Shown: positions 16,857 to 25,684 of the stretch, one piece after another
Layout of the letters: the number at the start of each line of letters is the position of its first letter
Position numbering within the stretch: the first letter of the stretch is position 1
NCBI GenBank assembly: GCA_035533755.1
Contig: DATLTC010000031.1
Span: 1 to 52,297, forward strand
DNA length: 52,297 bases
Direction of reading: 5' to 3'
Source: Gemmatimonadaceae bacterium
Lineage (GTDB): Bacteria; Gemmatimonadota; Gemmatimonadetes; Gemmatimonadales; Gemmatimonadaceae
Notes under the pieces: generated by a model
Told to the model about the DNA's origin: nothing
Seen by the model: the letters and a program-made list of their open reading frames with translations, nothing else
Databases searched by the model: none
Position numbers and translations under genes: made by a program

Positions 16857-18104
16857 ATGTTCACCTCGTCCCTGGCTTCCACGCGGGTGGGTTTCTCGGC
16901 GCTGCGCGCCAACCCCCTGCGCACGCTGCTGTCCACGCTCGGCGTGGTCATGGGCGTGGCGTCGCTCGTGTCGGTGCTGTCGCTGGGCGACGGGATGGAG
17001 CGGTTCGCGCGGTCCCAGATCAACCAGACCACCGACCTGCAGTACGTGGAGGTGCGGTCGCTGACCACGCGGACCGTGGACGGCCAGCGTTTTCCGCGCG
17101 CCGACATCCGTGTGTTCACCGCGGCCGACGCCGACGCCCTGGAGCGCGCGCTCCCCGTGCGCGGCGAGGTGGGGCTGCTGGTGCGCGGCAGCGCCCTCGT
17201 GACGCGCGCCGGCGCGAGCGGGCTTCCGCGCGGCGCCACCGTGCTCGGGGTCACGCCACGGCTGCTGGCCATGCGCGGCATGCGGCCGGAGGCGGGCCGG
17301 TTCTTCTCTGCGGACGAGGCGCGGACCGGGGCGCCGGTGGCCGTGCTGTCGCGCCGCCTGGCGGCGGCGCTGGCGGCGCCCGGGCCGCCGGCCTCGCTGC
17401 TCGACTCGACCGTCGACGTGCAGGGCGCGCCCCGGCGGGTGATCGGCGTGATCGCGCCCGACGCCGATTCGCTCGAGATGCTCGTGGCGGTGCCGGTGGT
17501 GGGCGCCACGGCGCTGATGACGCCCACCGCGGAGCCGCGCGTTCCGGACCTGCTGGTGCACGTGGACAGCGTGGACCAGGTGAGCGCGGCGCGGGCTGCG
17601 GTGCAGAAGTGGCTGGCCGCCGGCGACACCGCCTGGGCGCAGCGGGTGGACGTGATCACCAACGAGTATCGGGTGGCGCAGGTGCAGCAGGGGTTGTTGC
17701 TGTTCAAATTGCTGATGGGCGCGCTCACGGGAATCTCGCTGCTCGTGGGCGGGATCGGGATCATGAACGTGCTGCTGGCGAGCGTGGCCGAGCGCACCCG
17801 CGAGATCGGCATCCGGCGCGCCACGGGGGCGCGGCGTCGCGAGATCATGATGCAATTCCTGTCGGAGTCGGTCGCGATCTCGGGGGCGGGCGCGGTGGTC
17901 GGCGCGGGGGCGGGGGTGGGCGCCGCGTACGCCGTCACGGCGTTCATGCGCATGCGCACCCACGCGCGGCTGTACGCCGGCCTGTCGTGGAGCACGGTGC
18001 TGGTGGCGGCGCTCGCGGCGCTGGTCGTGGGGATCGGATTCGGACTCTATCCGGCGGTGAAGGCGGCGCGGCTGTCGCCCATCGACGCCATCCGGCACGA
18101 ATAG
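16857..18104 (+). CDS. MacB-like ABC transporter permease (MacB_PCD plus FtsX), no ATPase nearby
   Basis: A 415-residue permease with one N-terminal helix (TLLSTLGVVMGVASLVSVLS), a periplasmic core domain of about 220 residues, and three C-terminal FtsX helices. Family-typical motifs are GGIGIMNVLLASVAERTRE, IRRATGARRREI and a C-terminal ARLSPIDAIRHE. MacB-type permeases couple cytoplasmic ATP hydrolysis to periplasmic movements that drive export or lipoprotein trafficking. Unlike the operon at 28-33 kb, no ATPase or adaptor gene adjoins it, so it would need to borrow an ATPase subunit. Confidence 0.85.
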   Translation: MFTSSLASTRVGFSALRANPLRTLLSTLGVVMGVASLVSVLSLGDGMERFARSQINQTTDLQYVEVRSLTTRTVDGQRFPRADIRVFTAADADALERALPVRGEVGLLVRGSALVTRAGASGLPRGATVLGVTPRLLAMRGMRPEAGRFFSADEARTGAPVAVLSRRLAAALAAPGPPASLLDSTVDVQGAPRRVIGVIAPDADSLEMLVAVPVVGATALMTPTAEPRVPDLLVHVDSVDQVSAARAAVQKWLAAGDTAWAQRVDVITNEYRVAQVQQGLLLFKLLMGALTGISLLVGGIGIMNVLLASVAERTREIGIRRATGARRREIMMQFLSESVAISGAGAVVGAGAGVGAAYAVTAFMRMRTHARLYAGLSWSTVLVAALAALVVGIGFGLYPAVKAARLSPIDAIRHE

Positions 18105-18147
18105 CCGGCGTTTACTTTCGCGCGCGGCGGGCGCAGCTTGATAGCCG

Positions 18148-18738
18148 ATGCCCGCCTCCCCTTCGCGTCGAACCGCCCGTCCGCCCGCGCGCTGCGCGTG
18201 GGCCGCCACCCCGCTCAGCATCGCCTACCACGATGAGGAATGGGGCGTGCCGGTGCACGACGACCGGGTGCTGTTCGAGTTCCTGGTGCTCGAGGGGGCG
18301 CAGGCCGGGCTGAGCTGGGAAACCATTCTCCGCAAGCGCGAGGGCTATCGCGAGGCGTTCGCGGCGTTCGACCCGGCGCGTGTGGCGCGGTTCACGCCGG
18401 CGCGCGTGGAGCGGTTGCTCACGAATCCGGACATCGTGCGTCACCGGCTCAAGGTGGAGAGCGCGGTGTCCAACGCGCGGGCGCTGCTGGCGGTGCAGCG
18501 CGAGTTCGGCAGCTTCGATGCCTACGTCTGGCGGTTCGTGGACGGCACGCCGCGGGTGAACCGCCCGCGCACCATGCGCCAGGTGCCGGCGCGCACCGGG
18601 CAATCCGATGCGCTGAGCAAGGATCTGCGCGGGCGCGGATTCCGGTTCGTGGGGTCCACCATCTGCTACGCGTTCATGCAGGCCATGGGCCTCGTGAACG
18701 ACCATCTCGTCACCTGTTTCGGGAGCGGGACCCAGTGA
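18148..18738 (+). CDS. tag: DNA-3-methyladenine glycosylase I
   Basis: A 196-residue protein, the usual size of Tag. It excises 3-methyladenine from alkylated DNA. The family's zinc-site residues are present at the right spacing: Cys16, His28, His186 and Cys190 (RCAWA, AYHDEEWG, NDHLVTCF). The catalytic region FEFLVLEGAQAGLSW, which includes the conserved Glu and the substrate-stacking Trp, is intact. The stop overlaps the GTG start of the glycosyltransferase gene (GTGA at 18735-18738), so the two are probably cotranscribed although their functions are unrelated. Confidence 0.95.
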   Translation: MPASPSRRTARPPARCAWAATPLSIAYHDEEWGVPVHDDRVLFEFLVLEGAQAGLSWETILRKREGYREAFAAFDPARVARFTPARVERLLTNPDIVRHRLKVESAVSNARALLAVQREFGSFDAYVWRFVDGTPRVNRPRTMRQVPARTGQSDALSKDLRGRGFRFVGSTICYAFMQAMGLVNDHLVTCFGSGTQ

Positions 18739-20291
18739 GCGACAACGACCGCATCGTCATTCCGGCGGAGACCACGGTCGCGATCCTCGCGGTGATCGTG
18801 GGGCTCGTGACGCTCGACTACCTGCCGGTGGGCGGATTCTACGACGACGGCCTGTACGCGATTCTCGCCAAGTCGCTGGCCACGGGACACGGGTACCGGT
18901 TCCTCAACCTGCCCGGCCTGCCGGCGGCGGTGCACTACCCGCCGGGCTATCCGCTGCTGCTGGCGCTGCTGTGGAAGATCGGCCCGGCGTTTCCGGCCAA
19001 CGTGGTCCTGTTCAAGCTCCTGAACGTGCTGCTGCTGGGCGTGGTGGCGTGGACCGCGTGCCGCCATGCGGTGCACGTGCTGGAGATGTCGCCGGGCGTA
19101 GCCGTGCTGGCCACGGTGCTCGGGACGCTGACCATCCCGATGCTCGTGCTCACCAACATGGTGCTCTCCGAGCCGTTGTTCCTGGCACTGCTCATCCCGG
19201 CGCTGATCCTGGCCGACGAGATGATCCGCCATCAGCCGGCGCGGCGCGAAGCGCTCTGGCTGGGGATCCTGAGCGCCGCCGTGGTGCTCGTGCGGTCGAT
19301 CGGCGTGATGTTGATCGTGGCCGTGGTGCTGGTGTGGGCGGCACGGCGGGCCTGGCGCGCCGTGGGCTGGTATCTGGGCGCGTCGCTGTTCTGCCTCTCG
19401 CCCTGGTTGCTCTGGTCGGCGGTGCACGCGCACGACGTGGCGCCGGTGCTGCAGGGCGCGTACGGCGGCTACTTCGGCTGGTTCGTGGACGGGGTGCGCG
19501 CGCTCGGCGCGGCGCAACTGTTGGACACGGCGCGGGTGAACGTGGCCACGATCGCCGTGGGCGTGGCGACGTCGTTCCGCTACTCGGTGTCCACGGCGAT
19601 GACGAGGCTGGTGGTGCTGCTGCTGGCCGCGCTGCTCGGCTACGGCGCGTGGCGGGCACGGCGCCGGGCGCCGGTCACGCTGCTGTTCCTGGCGTTGTAC
19701 GTGGCGCTGGTGGTGGTGTGGCCCGGCGGGCCGCTCCGGTTCATCTGGGGCGTGTGGCCGCTGCTCATGCTGGTGCTCCTGGTGCCGCTCGAAGTGCTGC
19801 GATCGCCCACGGCCCCGCGGGCGCTTCGCGTGGCCGTGGCCGTGGCCGGGCTGTGCCTGGTGCCCGGCATGCTGCGCTACAACGCGCGCGGCTACCGGGG
19901 GGCGTGGTGGGCGAGCATTCCGCGCTCGATGGGAGATCGCGCGCAGGCGGCCATCCAATGGGTGCGCCTGCACACCAGACGCAGCGACGTGATCGCCGGC
20001 GAGGCGGAGCCGATGATCTACCTGTACGCCGAGCGCCAGGCGGTGCCGGTGGCCACGTTCACGGCCGCGCAGTATCTGCACGACCGCACGCCGGCGCAGA
20101 ACGCGGAATACCTGCGGCAGATCCTGCAGGCGTCGGGCGCCCGGTTCGTGCTGGTCCAGTCGCCGGGCGAAGTGGACGCGGCGCGTGCGCTGGCCGCCGA
20201 CTCCACCGCGTCGCCCCGCCTCACGCTCGCCGACAGCACCGGCGGACTCTACGTGTTCGACGTGGGCGCGCGCGACTCAACGCGGCGCTGA
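18735..20291 (+). CDS. GT39-like polytopic membrane glycosyltransferase, paralogue of 2428-3999
   Basis: A 518-residue protein. The GTG start overlaps the tag stop by 4 nt. It has about ten membrane helices, an acidic first loop (FYDDGLYA), then LATGHGYRF and VHYPPGYPLLLALLW, the same landmarks as the gene at 2428-3999. A soluble C-terminal domain of about 110 residues follows the last helix. It probably transfers a sugar from a polyprenyl carrier in the periplasm. The convergent neighbour is an O-antigen ligase/polymerase-like gene whose 3' end overlaps by 15 bp, so a shared role in envelope glycan building is plausible but inferred. Confidence 0.85.
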   Translation: MSDNDRIVIPAETTVAILAVIVGLVTLDYLPVGGFYDDGLYAILAKSLATGHGYRFLNLPGLPAAVHYPPGYPLLLALLWKIGPAFPANVVLFKLLNVLLLGVVAWTACRHAVHVLEMSPGVAVLATVLGTLTIPMLVLTNMVLSEPLFLALLIPALILADEMIRHQPARREALWLGILSAAVVLVRSIGVMLIVAVVLVWAARRAWRAVGWYLGASLFCLSPWLLWSAVHAHDVAPVLQGAYGGYFGWFVDGVRALGAAQLLDTARVNVATIAVGVATSFRYSVSTAMTRLVVLLLAALLGYGAWRARRRAPVTLLFLALYVALVVVWPGGPLRFIWGVWPLLMLVLLVPLEVLRSPTAPRALRVAVAVAGLCLVPGMLRYNARGYRGAWWASIPRSMGDRAQAAIQWVRLHTRRSDVIAGEAEPMIYLYAERQAVPVATFTAAQYLHDRTPAQNAEYLRQILQASGARFVLVQSPGEVDAARALAADSTASPRLTLADSTGGLYVFDVGARDSTRR

Positions 20292-21908
20292 CCGGGAGCA
20301 CTCCGCCAGCCGCCGCTTGGGCGCCGGCGCATAGGGAAACAACGCCCGCGCCGCGCCGGCGTGGACGCGCACGAGATCGCACCGGCCGCGCGCCGCGGCG
20401 TCGTCCGCCAGGCGCATCTGGATGCGGTAGCTTCCCGGATCCTCGCGGGCCGCGGTGACCACCGCGTCGTGTTCGTAGTCGCGCATGGCGCGCAGCATGA
20501 AGGCGCTGCGCGCCGCAGCGCCCACGCCCACCGCCACCACCGCGGCGGCGAGCGCGGCCCGCAGGGCGGCCGGCGGCGCGAAGGCGCGCCGGACGGGCGG
20601 CGTGCGCAACGCCCCCAGGGCCGCGAACACGATCAGCGCCGGCGCCGGCAGCAGCAACACGGCGTCGAACAGTCCCACGATCACCGTCGCGATCACCGTG
20701 CCGCCCAGCGCCAGGCCGCGCAGGTAGTCGTCGAACGCGGTGGCCGACAGGAGTTGTCCGGCGGCATCGCTCAGCAGCATGAGCATGGCCAACGCCAGGC
20801 ACCCCGTGGCGATCCACCCCCGCTCCGAGACGAACGCCATCCAGTCGCTGCTCGGCCACGGGTTGGCGGTCATGCGGGTCTGGTCGTCGAGCGACGGATC
20901 GCTGGCCGGCACGATGGCGGGGTACGCCACGGCCCAGTTGCCGGGGCCCACGCCCAGCAGGGGATGGTGCAGCGCGAGGCGGATGGAATTCTCGTATTGC
21001 AGCAGGCGTCCGCGTCCGCTGCCGCCCTTGTAGTCGGCCACGTTCTTCATCGTGTCGAGGTACGGCGACTTGCTGCGCCATTCGAGCGCATTGGGCGCGA
21101 AGACGGCCGCGCCCACCGCCGCCGCCGCCACGCATCCGATCAATGCCAGCCGGCGGCGCATGCCGGGCACGCGCCATTTGCGCCGCGCCCGCCACACGCC
21201 GGGCAGGAGCACGATGACGCATGCGGCGAGGGCGATCCACGCGGCGCGCGTGCGCGACAGCACGAGGATGGCCGACACGGCGGCCAACCCCAGGGCCGCG
21301 GCCGCCGTGGCCAACCACCGGCGCGCGCCGACGGCGGTCACGATGAGCAGCGGCGTGATGATGGCGGCCAGGTGGGCCACGAAGTTGCGGTTGCCCAGCG
21401 TGCCGCCCGGCGCGCGGTTGGTGCTGAAGAACGTGGAGTCCGCCCCGTAGGCCTGGACGAGCGCCGAGACCGCCACGGCGACCACGGCCACCGCCAGCAG
21501 CCCGGTGATGGTGCGCCGGCGCCTGGGGCTCCCCGCCGTGAACGCGGTGGCGCTCCAGAAGAGCAGCAGGCTCGACCAGGTGACGGCCAGCGCCCGCGTG
21601 GCCAGCCACGCGTTGGCGGCGAACAGCGCCGAGACCACGCTCAGCGCCAGATACAGCGCGAGCAGGACGTCCACGCCGGTGAACGGCACGCGCCGGCTCC
21701 GCCGCACGATCGGGAAGGCGATGCACAGCGCCGCCACGTGCAGCACCAGCTCCTTGGGCACGAAGAAGCGGTCGAGGTCGAACGCCTTGTAGGGCGCCGC
21801 CACCAATCCCACGCCCAGCGCCGCGATGCCGAGCAGCACCACGCCCAGCGCGGTGTGGAGTGGCGCCGCGGAATCAGCGGGCGAGGGGGAGGTAGAGGTA
21901 GAGGCCAT
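20277..21908 (-). CDS. O-antigen ligase/polymerase-like membrane protein (Wzy/WaaL family)
   Basis: A 543-residue protein with about twelve membrane helices. The Wzy_C-type signature lies in the large periplasmic loop: a GRGRLLQYENSIRLALHHPLL stretch is followed by GVGPGNWAVAYP, where the conserved His/Gly positions of ligases and polymerases sit. A soluble helical tail of about 100 residues resembles the start of a TPR region (ARALFPYAPAPKRRL). Such proteins polymerise or ligate lipid-linked glycans on the outer face of the inner membrane. The ATG at 21908 is chosen over upstream options because those would reach into the divergent promoter region. Confidence 0.82.
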   Translation of the reverse strand: MASTSTSPSPADSAAPLHTALGVVLLGIAALGVGLVAAPYKAFDLDRFFVPKELVLHVAALCIAFPIVRRSRRVPFTGVDVLLALYLALSVVSALFAANAWLATRALAVTWSSLLLFWSATAFTAGSPRRRRTITGLLAVAVVAVAVSALVQAYGADSTFFSTNRAPGGTLGNRNFVAHLAAIITPLLIVTAVGARRWLATAAAALGLAAVSAILVLSRTRAAWIALAACVIVLLPGVWRARRKWRVPGMRRRLALIGCVAAAAVGAAVFAPNALEWRSKSPYLDTMKNVADYKGGSGRGRLLQYENSIRLALHHPLLGVGPGNWAVAYPAIVPASDPSLDDQTRMTANPWPSSDWMAFVSERGWIATGCLALAMLMLLSDAAGQLLSATAFDDYLRGLALGGTVIATVIVGLFDAVLLLPAPALIVFAALGALRTPPVRRAFAPPAALRAALAAAVVAVGVGAAARSAFMLRAMRDYEHDAVVTAAREDPGSYRIQMRLADDAAARGRCDLVRVHAGAARALFPYAPAPKRRLAECSRSAPR

Positions 21909-22002
21909 GGAGGCGGGTGGCGCCGGCGTTCTGCGGCGGACTGCACCAAGGTACATTGGACGCGCACGGCACGCACCGGCGTCCCGCAACCCGAGGTATA
22001 CG

Positions 22003-23148
22003 ATGACGATGGCCCGCAGCGCAGTGACCCTGGCCGGACTCCTGGTCCTCGCGTCCGCGACACTTCACGCGCAGTCGCAGGCGCCGCGGCGCGCGCGTCA
22101 GCTGGGCGTGGCGCCCGGCATCTTCGCGCCCGGCGCGAACAACGCGATCACCGACGTGGCCGGCGTGCTCGTGGGCCAGACCACGGTGGACGATGGCGAC
22201 TCCATCCACACCGGGATCACCGCCATCCTCCCGCATGCCGGCAACATGTTCGCCGCGCGCGTGCCGGCGGCCATCGTCGTGGGCAACGGGTTCGGGAAGC
22301 TGGTGGGCGTGACCCAGGTGGGGGAGTTGGGGGAGATCGAGACGCCGATCCTGCTCACCTGCACGCTCTGCGTGTGGCGCGCCGCCGACGCGATGGTGGG
22401 GTGGCTGCTCGCCCAGCCCGGCATGGAGCACGTGAAGTCCATCAATCCCGTGGTGGGGGAAACCAACGACGGCACCCTCAACGCCATCCGGTCGCGTCCG
22501 ATCACGCCGGCCGAGGTGGTGCACGCGCTCGAGTCGGCCACGGGGGGACCGGTGGCCGAGGGAAGCGTGGGGGCCGGCCGCGGCACGATCGCGTTCGGTT
22601 GGAAGGGCGGCATCGGCACGTCGTCGCGCGTGCTCCCCAAGTCGCTGGGCGGGTGGACGGTGGGCGTGCTCGTGCAGACCAACTACGGCGGGATCCTGCA
22701 GGTGCTGGGGGCGCCGGTGGGCAGGGAGCTGGGACAGTATTCGTTCCAGCACGACGTGGACGACCAGAGCGCCAACGGGTCGTGCATGATCGTCGTGGCC
22801 ACCGACGCGCCGATCCTCGATCGGAATCTGCGGCGGTTGGCGTCGCGGGCGATCATGGGGTTGGCCCGCACGGGGTCGTTCGCGGCCAACGGGTCGGGCG
22901 ACTACGTCATCGCCTTCTCGGCCAACCCGGCGCTGCAGCGCGGCGCCGACCAGCGCCGTCCCGACGTGGAGGAGTTGACCAACGACGAGATGTCCCCGCT
23001 GTTCGAGGCGGTGGTCGAGGCCACGGAAGAGGCGATCTACAACTCGCTGTTCATGGCGACGCCGGTAACGAACCAGGGACGCACCGTGCAACCGGTGCCG
23101 ATCGACAAGGTGCAGGCCATTCTCAGCAAGTACGGGTACGGCCGATGA
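22003..23148 (+). CDS. Exported P1-family (DmpA-like) N-terminal-nucleophile aminopeptidase
   Basis: A 381-residue protein with a signal peptide (cleavage near TLHAQ). The P1 fold is recognised from APGIFAPGANNAITDVAGV (substrate-loop Asn and Asp), GNGFGK, an INPVVGETNDG stretch, and the autocleavage site ANGSCMIVVATDAP, where the Gly259-Ser260 bond would be cut to expose Ser260 as nucleophile. DmpA-type enzymes release D- or L-amino acids, or beta-peptides. The start follows a CGAGG ribosome site. The periplasmic location is inferred from the signal peptide; many family members are cytoplasmic, so this is a modest oddity. Confidence 0.92.
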   Translation: MTMARSAVTLAGLLVLASATLHAQSQAPRRARQLGVAPGIFAPGANNAITDVAGVLVGQTTVDDGDSIHTGITAILPHAGNMFAARVPAAIVVGNGFGKLVGVTQVGELGEIETPILLTCTLCVWRAADAMVGWLLAQPGMEHVKSINPVVGETNDGTLNAIRSRPITPAEVVHALESATGGPVAEGSVGAGRGTIAFGWKGGIGTSSRVLPKSLGGWTVGVLVQTNYGGILQVLGAPVGRELGQYSFQHDVDDQSANGSCMIVVATDAPILDRNLRRLASRAIMGLARTGSFAANGSGDYVIAFSANPALQRGADQRRPDVEELTNDEMSPLFEAVVEATEEAIYNSLFMATPVTNQGRTVQPVPIDKVQAILSKYGYGR

Positions 23149-23176
23149 CCGCGCGCCGCTCACGGCCGGCCATCGT

Positions 23177-23602
23177 TCACACGCACTTGAAGACGTTCGG
23201 ATTTCCCCCGAACACCAGCTCATAGCTCTGCGGGGCGATCGAGCCGTCGAGCACGGTCATGGTGAGCGTCATCGTGTGGCCGTCGGTGTGCCCCGTGTAG
23301 CGGGCCGGGAGCTTGGGCACGAGGGAATCGTTGGCGGGCACGGGGCCCGGGCCCTCGCGGATGTACAGGCCCGGCAGGTCGAACGCGCCGTGCGCGTCCA
23401 GCGTCATGGCGCCGGAGATGCGGCCGGCTCCGCAGTCGTACTCGATGGTGGCGCCGGTGTCGGAGACCACCATGCCGGCGTGCGGTCCGCCCCACTGGCC
23501 GTTGGGGACGCGGTCGGGGACGCGGGTGGCGCAGGCCGAGACGAGGGCGCCGGCCAGAGCCAGGGCGAGAACGCCGGCGCGGGTGGAGACGCGAGAGGGC
23601 AT
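23177..23602 (-). CDS. Small hypothetical lipoprotein
   Basis: A 141-residue protein. The ATG at 23602 follows GGAG with 7-nt spacing. The lipobox ALVSACA puts the lipidated Cys at 24. The mature part is beta-rich (GMVVSDTGATIEYDCGAGRISG, then LTMTVLDGSIAPQSYELVFG) and has two cysteines. It resembles small lipocalin-like or DUF-type envelope lipoproteins, but I recognise no named family. It converges on the DmpA-like gene with a 28-bp gap. Confidence 0.72.
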   Translation of the reverse strand: MPSRVSTRAGVLALALAGALVSACATRVPDRVPNGQWGGPHAGMVVSDTGATIEYDCGAGRISGAMTLDAHGAFDLPGLYIREGPGPVPANDSLVPKLPARYTGHTDGHTMTLTMTVLDGSIAPQSYELVFGGNPNVFKCV

Positions 23603-23752
23603 GTGGTGCTCCGTTGCCCAATAATAGCGTTCCGGGATCGGGCCGGGCCGGGATGCCGCCGGGCCGGTGGTTGCCCGAGGGGGCAATTCCGGACTTCCCC
23701 CATAGGCAGCGCGAGCATTCGGTGGCATATTCGTTAGGCTATCCCGCGACTT

Positions 23753-23770
23753 CCCCTTGGTGCCAAGGGG
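23753..23770. promoter_or_regulatory. Perfect palindrome upstream of the histone-like gene
   Basis: CCCCTTGG-tg-CCAAGGGG has 8-bp arms and a 2-bp centre. It lies 38 bp before the ATG of the AT-hook/H1-like protein, in the only promoter region between two divergent genes. An operator is more likely than a terminator, because a 2-nt loop cannot close as a full RNA hairpin and no T-run follows. Confidence 0.5.
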
Positions 23771-23808
23771 GCCGGCGACCGCGGTTCACCACTGCACAGG
23801 CCCGACCC

Positions 23809-24216
23809 ATGACTTCTCCGGAAGATCTGTTCCGCGCGGAAAAGGAGCGCTCGCAGAGCGAGCGCGGTTCCACCCATGCGGTGCTGCTGGCCGAAGCCAA
23901 GGCCGCCTTCGACAAGCTGATGGCCGATGGCCAGGCGGCGCGGAAGAGCGGCCGTCCCCGCAAGAACCCGCTTCCGCCCCTGCGGGCGGTGGTCCCGGCG
24001 GCGGTGGCTCCGGTCAAGGCCAAGAAAGCGGCCGTCCCGCCCGCCAAACACGCGGGCGGGAGCAAGGCGGCGCCGAAGAAGGCCGCCGCCAAGCCCGCCG
24101 CGAAAAAGGCCTCCAAGCCGGCGGCCAGGAAGCTGGCCGCCAGGCATCCGAGCGGGAAAACCGCGGCGCGGAAGCCTGCTGCCCGGAAGCCAGCCAAGCA
24201 CGGCAAGAAGCGCTGA
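23809..24216 (+). CDS. Histone H1-like DNA-binding protein with an AT-hook core
   Basis: A 135-residue protein. Residues 1-45 form a charged helical segment (LLAEAKAAFDKLMADG). Residues 46-53 (KSGRPRKN) contain GRPRK, the core of an AT-hook that inserts into the minor groove. From residue 68 onward the chain is almost only Lys, Arg, Ala and Pro in short repeats (PAAKKA, AARKPA), as in eukaryotic histone H1 tails and bacterial H1-like proteins. It probably binds or compacts DNA without sequence specificity. It lies 22 bp upstream of the decarboxylase gene. Confidence 0.78.
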   Translation: MTSPEDLFRAEKERSQSERGSTHAVLLAEAKAAFDKLMADGQAARKSGRPRKNPLPPLRAVVPAAVAPVKAKKAAVPPAKHAGGSKAAPKKAAAKPAAKKASKPAARKLAARHPSGKTAARKPAARKPAKHGKKR

Positions 24217-24238
24217 TGCGCGGCGCGGACCCCTGCTG

Positions 24239-25684
24239 ATGGCGTCGTCTCCTCTGGATCTCGACCAGGAGACGATGCGACGGCTGGGCCATCAAGTCAC
24301 CGACCTGGTGGCGGAGCATCTCGCGAACGTCCGCAGCGAGCCGGTGCAGCATCCGATCGACCGCAAGACGGCGCGCGAGCTGGTGGGGCTTTCCGGCCGC
24401 GCGCCCGAACAGGGCACGTCGTTCGACCAGATCCTGGCCACACTGCGCGAACGGGTGTTCCCGTATCATGCGCGCGAGCCGCACCCGTTCTTCATGGGCT
24501 ACGTGCCCAGCCATCCCACCTTTCCCGCCGTGGTGGGCGACTGGATCGCCACCGGCTACAACTTCTTCGCCGGCGTGTGGTCGGTGGCCGCGGGGCCCAA
24601 CGAGATCGAGTTGACGGTGCTCGAGTGGTTCCGCCAGTGGATGGGCATGCCGGAGGGCACGCGCGGGCTGCTCACGTCCGGCGGATCGAACGCCACGCTC
24701 ACCGCGGTCGTGGCGGCGCGGCACGCGGCGTTGGGGGACGAGCCGCAGGATCTGCCGCGGCTCACGCTCTACGCGTCGGACCAGGCGCACTCGTCGGTGG
24801 CGCGCGCGGCGTGGATCGCCGGCATTCCGCGGGCCAACGTGCGCGCGGTGGCGAGCGACGGCCGGTTTCGCATGCGCGTGGACGCGCTCGACGCGGCGAT
24901 CGCGGCCGACCGGGCGGCGGGACTGCGGCCCTTTCTCGTGGTGGGCAACGCGGGGGCGACGAACACCGGCGCCGTGGATCCGTTGCACGCGCTGGCCGAC
25001 GTGGCGGCGCGCGAGGGGCTCTGGTATCACATCGACGCCGCGTACGCGGGCTTCGCCGTGCTCACGGCGCGCGGACGCGCGTTGCTGGACGGCATCGCGC
25101 GGGCCGACACGGTCACGCTCGATCCGCACAAGTGGCTGTTCGTGCCGTTCGAGTGCGGGTGCCTGCTGGCGCGCGAGCCGGCCCGCCTGGAGGCGGCGTT
25201 CCACATCTTCGCCGACTACCTCAAGGACGCCGAAGCCCGCGACCAGGACGTGAACTTCGCCGACTCCGGCGAGCAGCTCACGCGGTATTCACGCGCGTTC
25301 AAGGTGTGGGTGTCGGTGAACTACTTCGGCGTGGCGCCGATCCGCGCCGCCATCGCGCAGTGCATGGAGCTGGCCGATCACGCCGAGCGGCTGGTGCGCG
25401 CCGCGCCCGATCTCGAAGTGCTGTCGCCGGCGCAGTTCGGCGTGATCTGCTTCCGCGTCCATCCGCCGGGCGTGGACGATGCGGCCGCGCTCGACGCGTT
25501 GAACGAACGGGTGAATGCGGCGGTGAACGCCAGCGGGAAGGTGTTGATGTCGTCCACGCGGCTGCGCGGCGCGTTCTCGCTGCGGCTGTGCATCCTCAGC
25601 TATCGGACCACCGAGGCGGACATCGCGACGGTGATCGCGCTGGTGCGGGACGCGAGCTCGGCGTCCCAACCCTCAGCACGATAG
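24239..25684 (+). CDS. Group II pyridoxal-phosphate-dependent amino-acid decarboxylase
   Basis: A 481-residue protein, the length of aromatic-L-amino-acid decarboxylases. It has the family's PHPFFMGYVPSHPTFPAV substrate region, TSGGSNATL phosphate loop, SDQAHSS (cofactor-stacking His), HIDAAYAG (Asp266 pairs with the pyridine nitrogen) and DPHKW with the Schiff-base Lys298. It should decarboxylate an aromatic or related amino acid in the cytoplasm; the exact substrate is not evident. The C-terminal 12 bp overlap the convergent kinase gene. Confidence 0.93.
   Translation: MASSPLDLDQETMRRLGHQVTDLVAEHLANVRSEPVQHPIDRKTARELVGLSGRAPEQGTSFDQILATLRERVFPYHAREPHPFFMGYVPSHPTFPAVVGDWIATGYNFFAGVWSVAAGPNEIELTVLEWFRQWMGMPEGTRGLLTSGGSNATLTAVVAARHAALGDEPQDLPRLTLYASDQAHSSVARAAWIAGIPRANVRAVASDGRFRMRVDALDAAIAADRAAGLRPFLVVGNAGATNTGAVDPLHALADVAAREGLWYHIDAAYAGFAVLTARGRALLDGIARADTVTLDPHKWLFVPFECGCLLAREPARLEAAFHIFADYLKDAEARDQDVNFADSGEQLTRYSRAFKVWVSVNYFGVAPIRAAIAQCMELADHAERLVRAAPDLEVLSPAQFGVICFRVHPPGVDDAAALDALNERVNAAVNASGKVLMSSTRLRGAFSLRLCILSYRTTEADIATVIALVRDASSASQPSAR

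Noticed and set aside
21909-21989. Longer N-terminus for the O-antigen ligase-like protein
   Set aside because: The extra residues are Arg/Pro-rich, show no membrane helix and use up the promoter region of the divergent peptidase gene.
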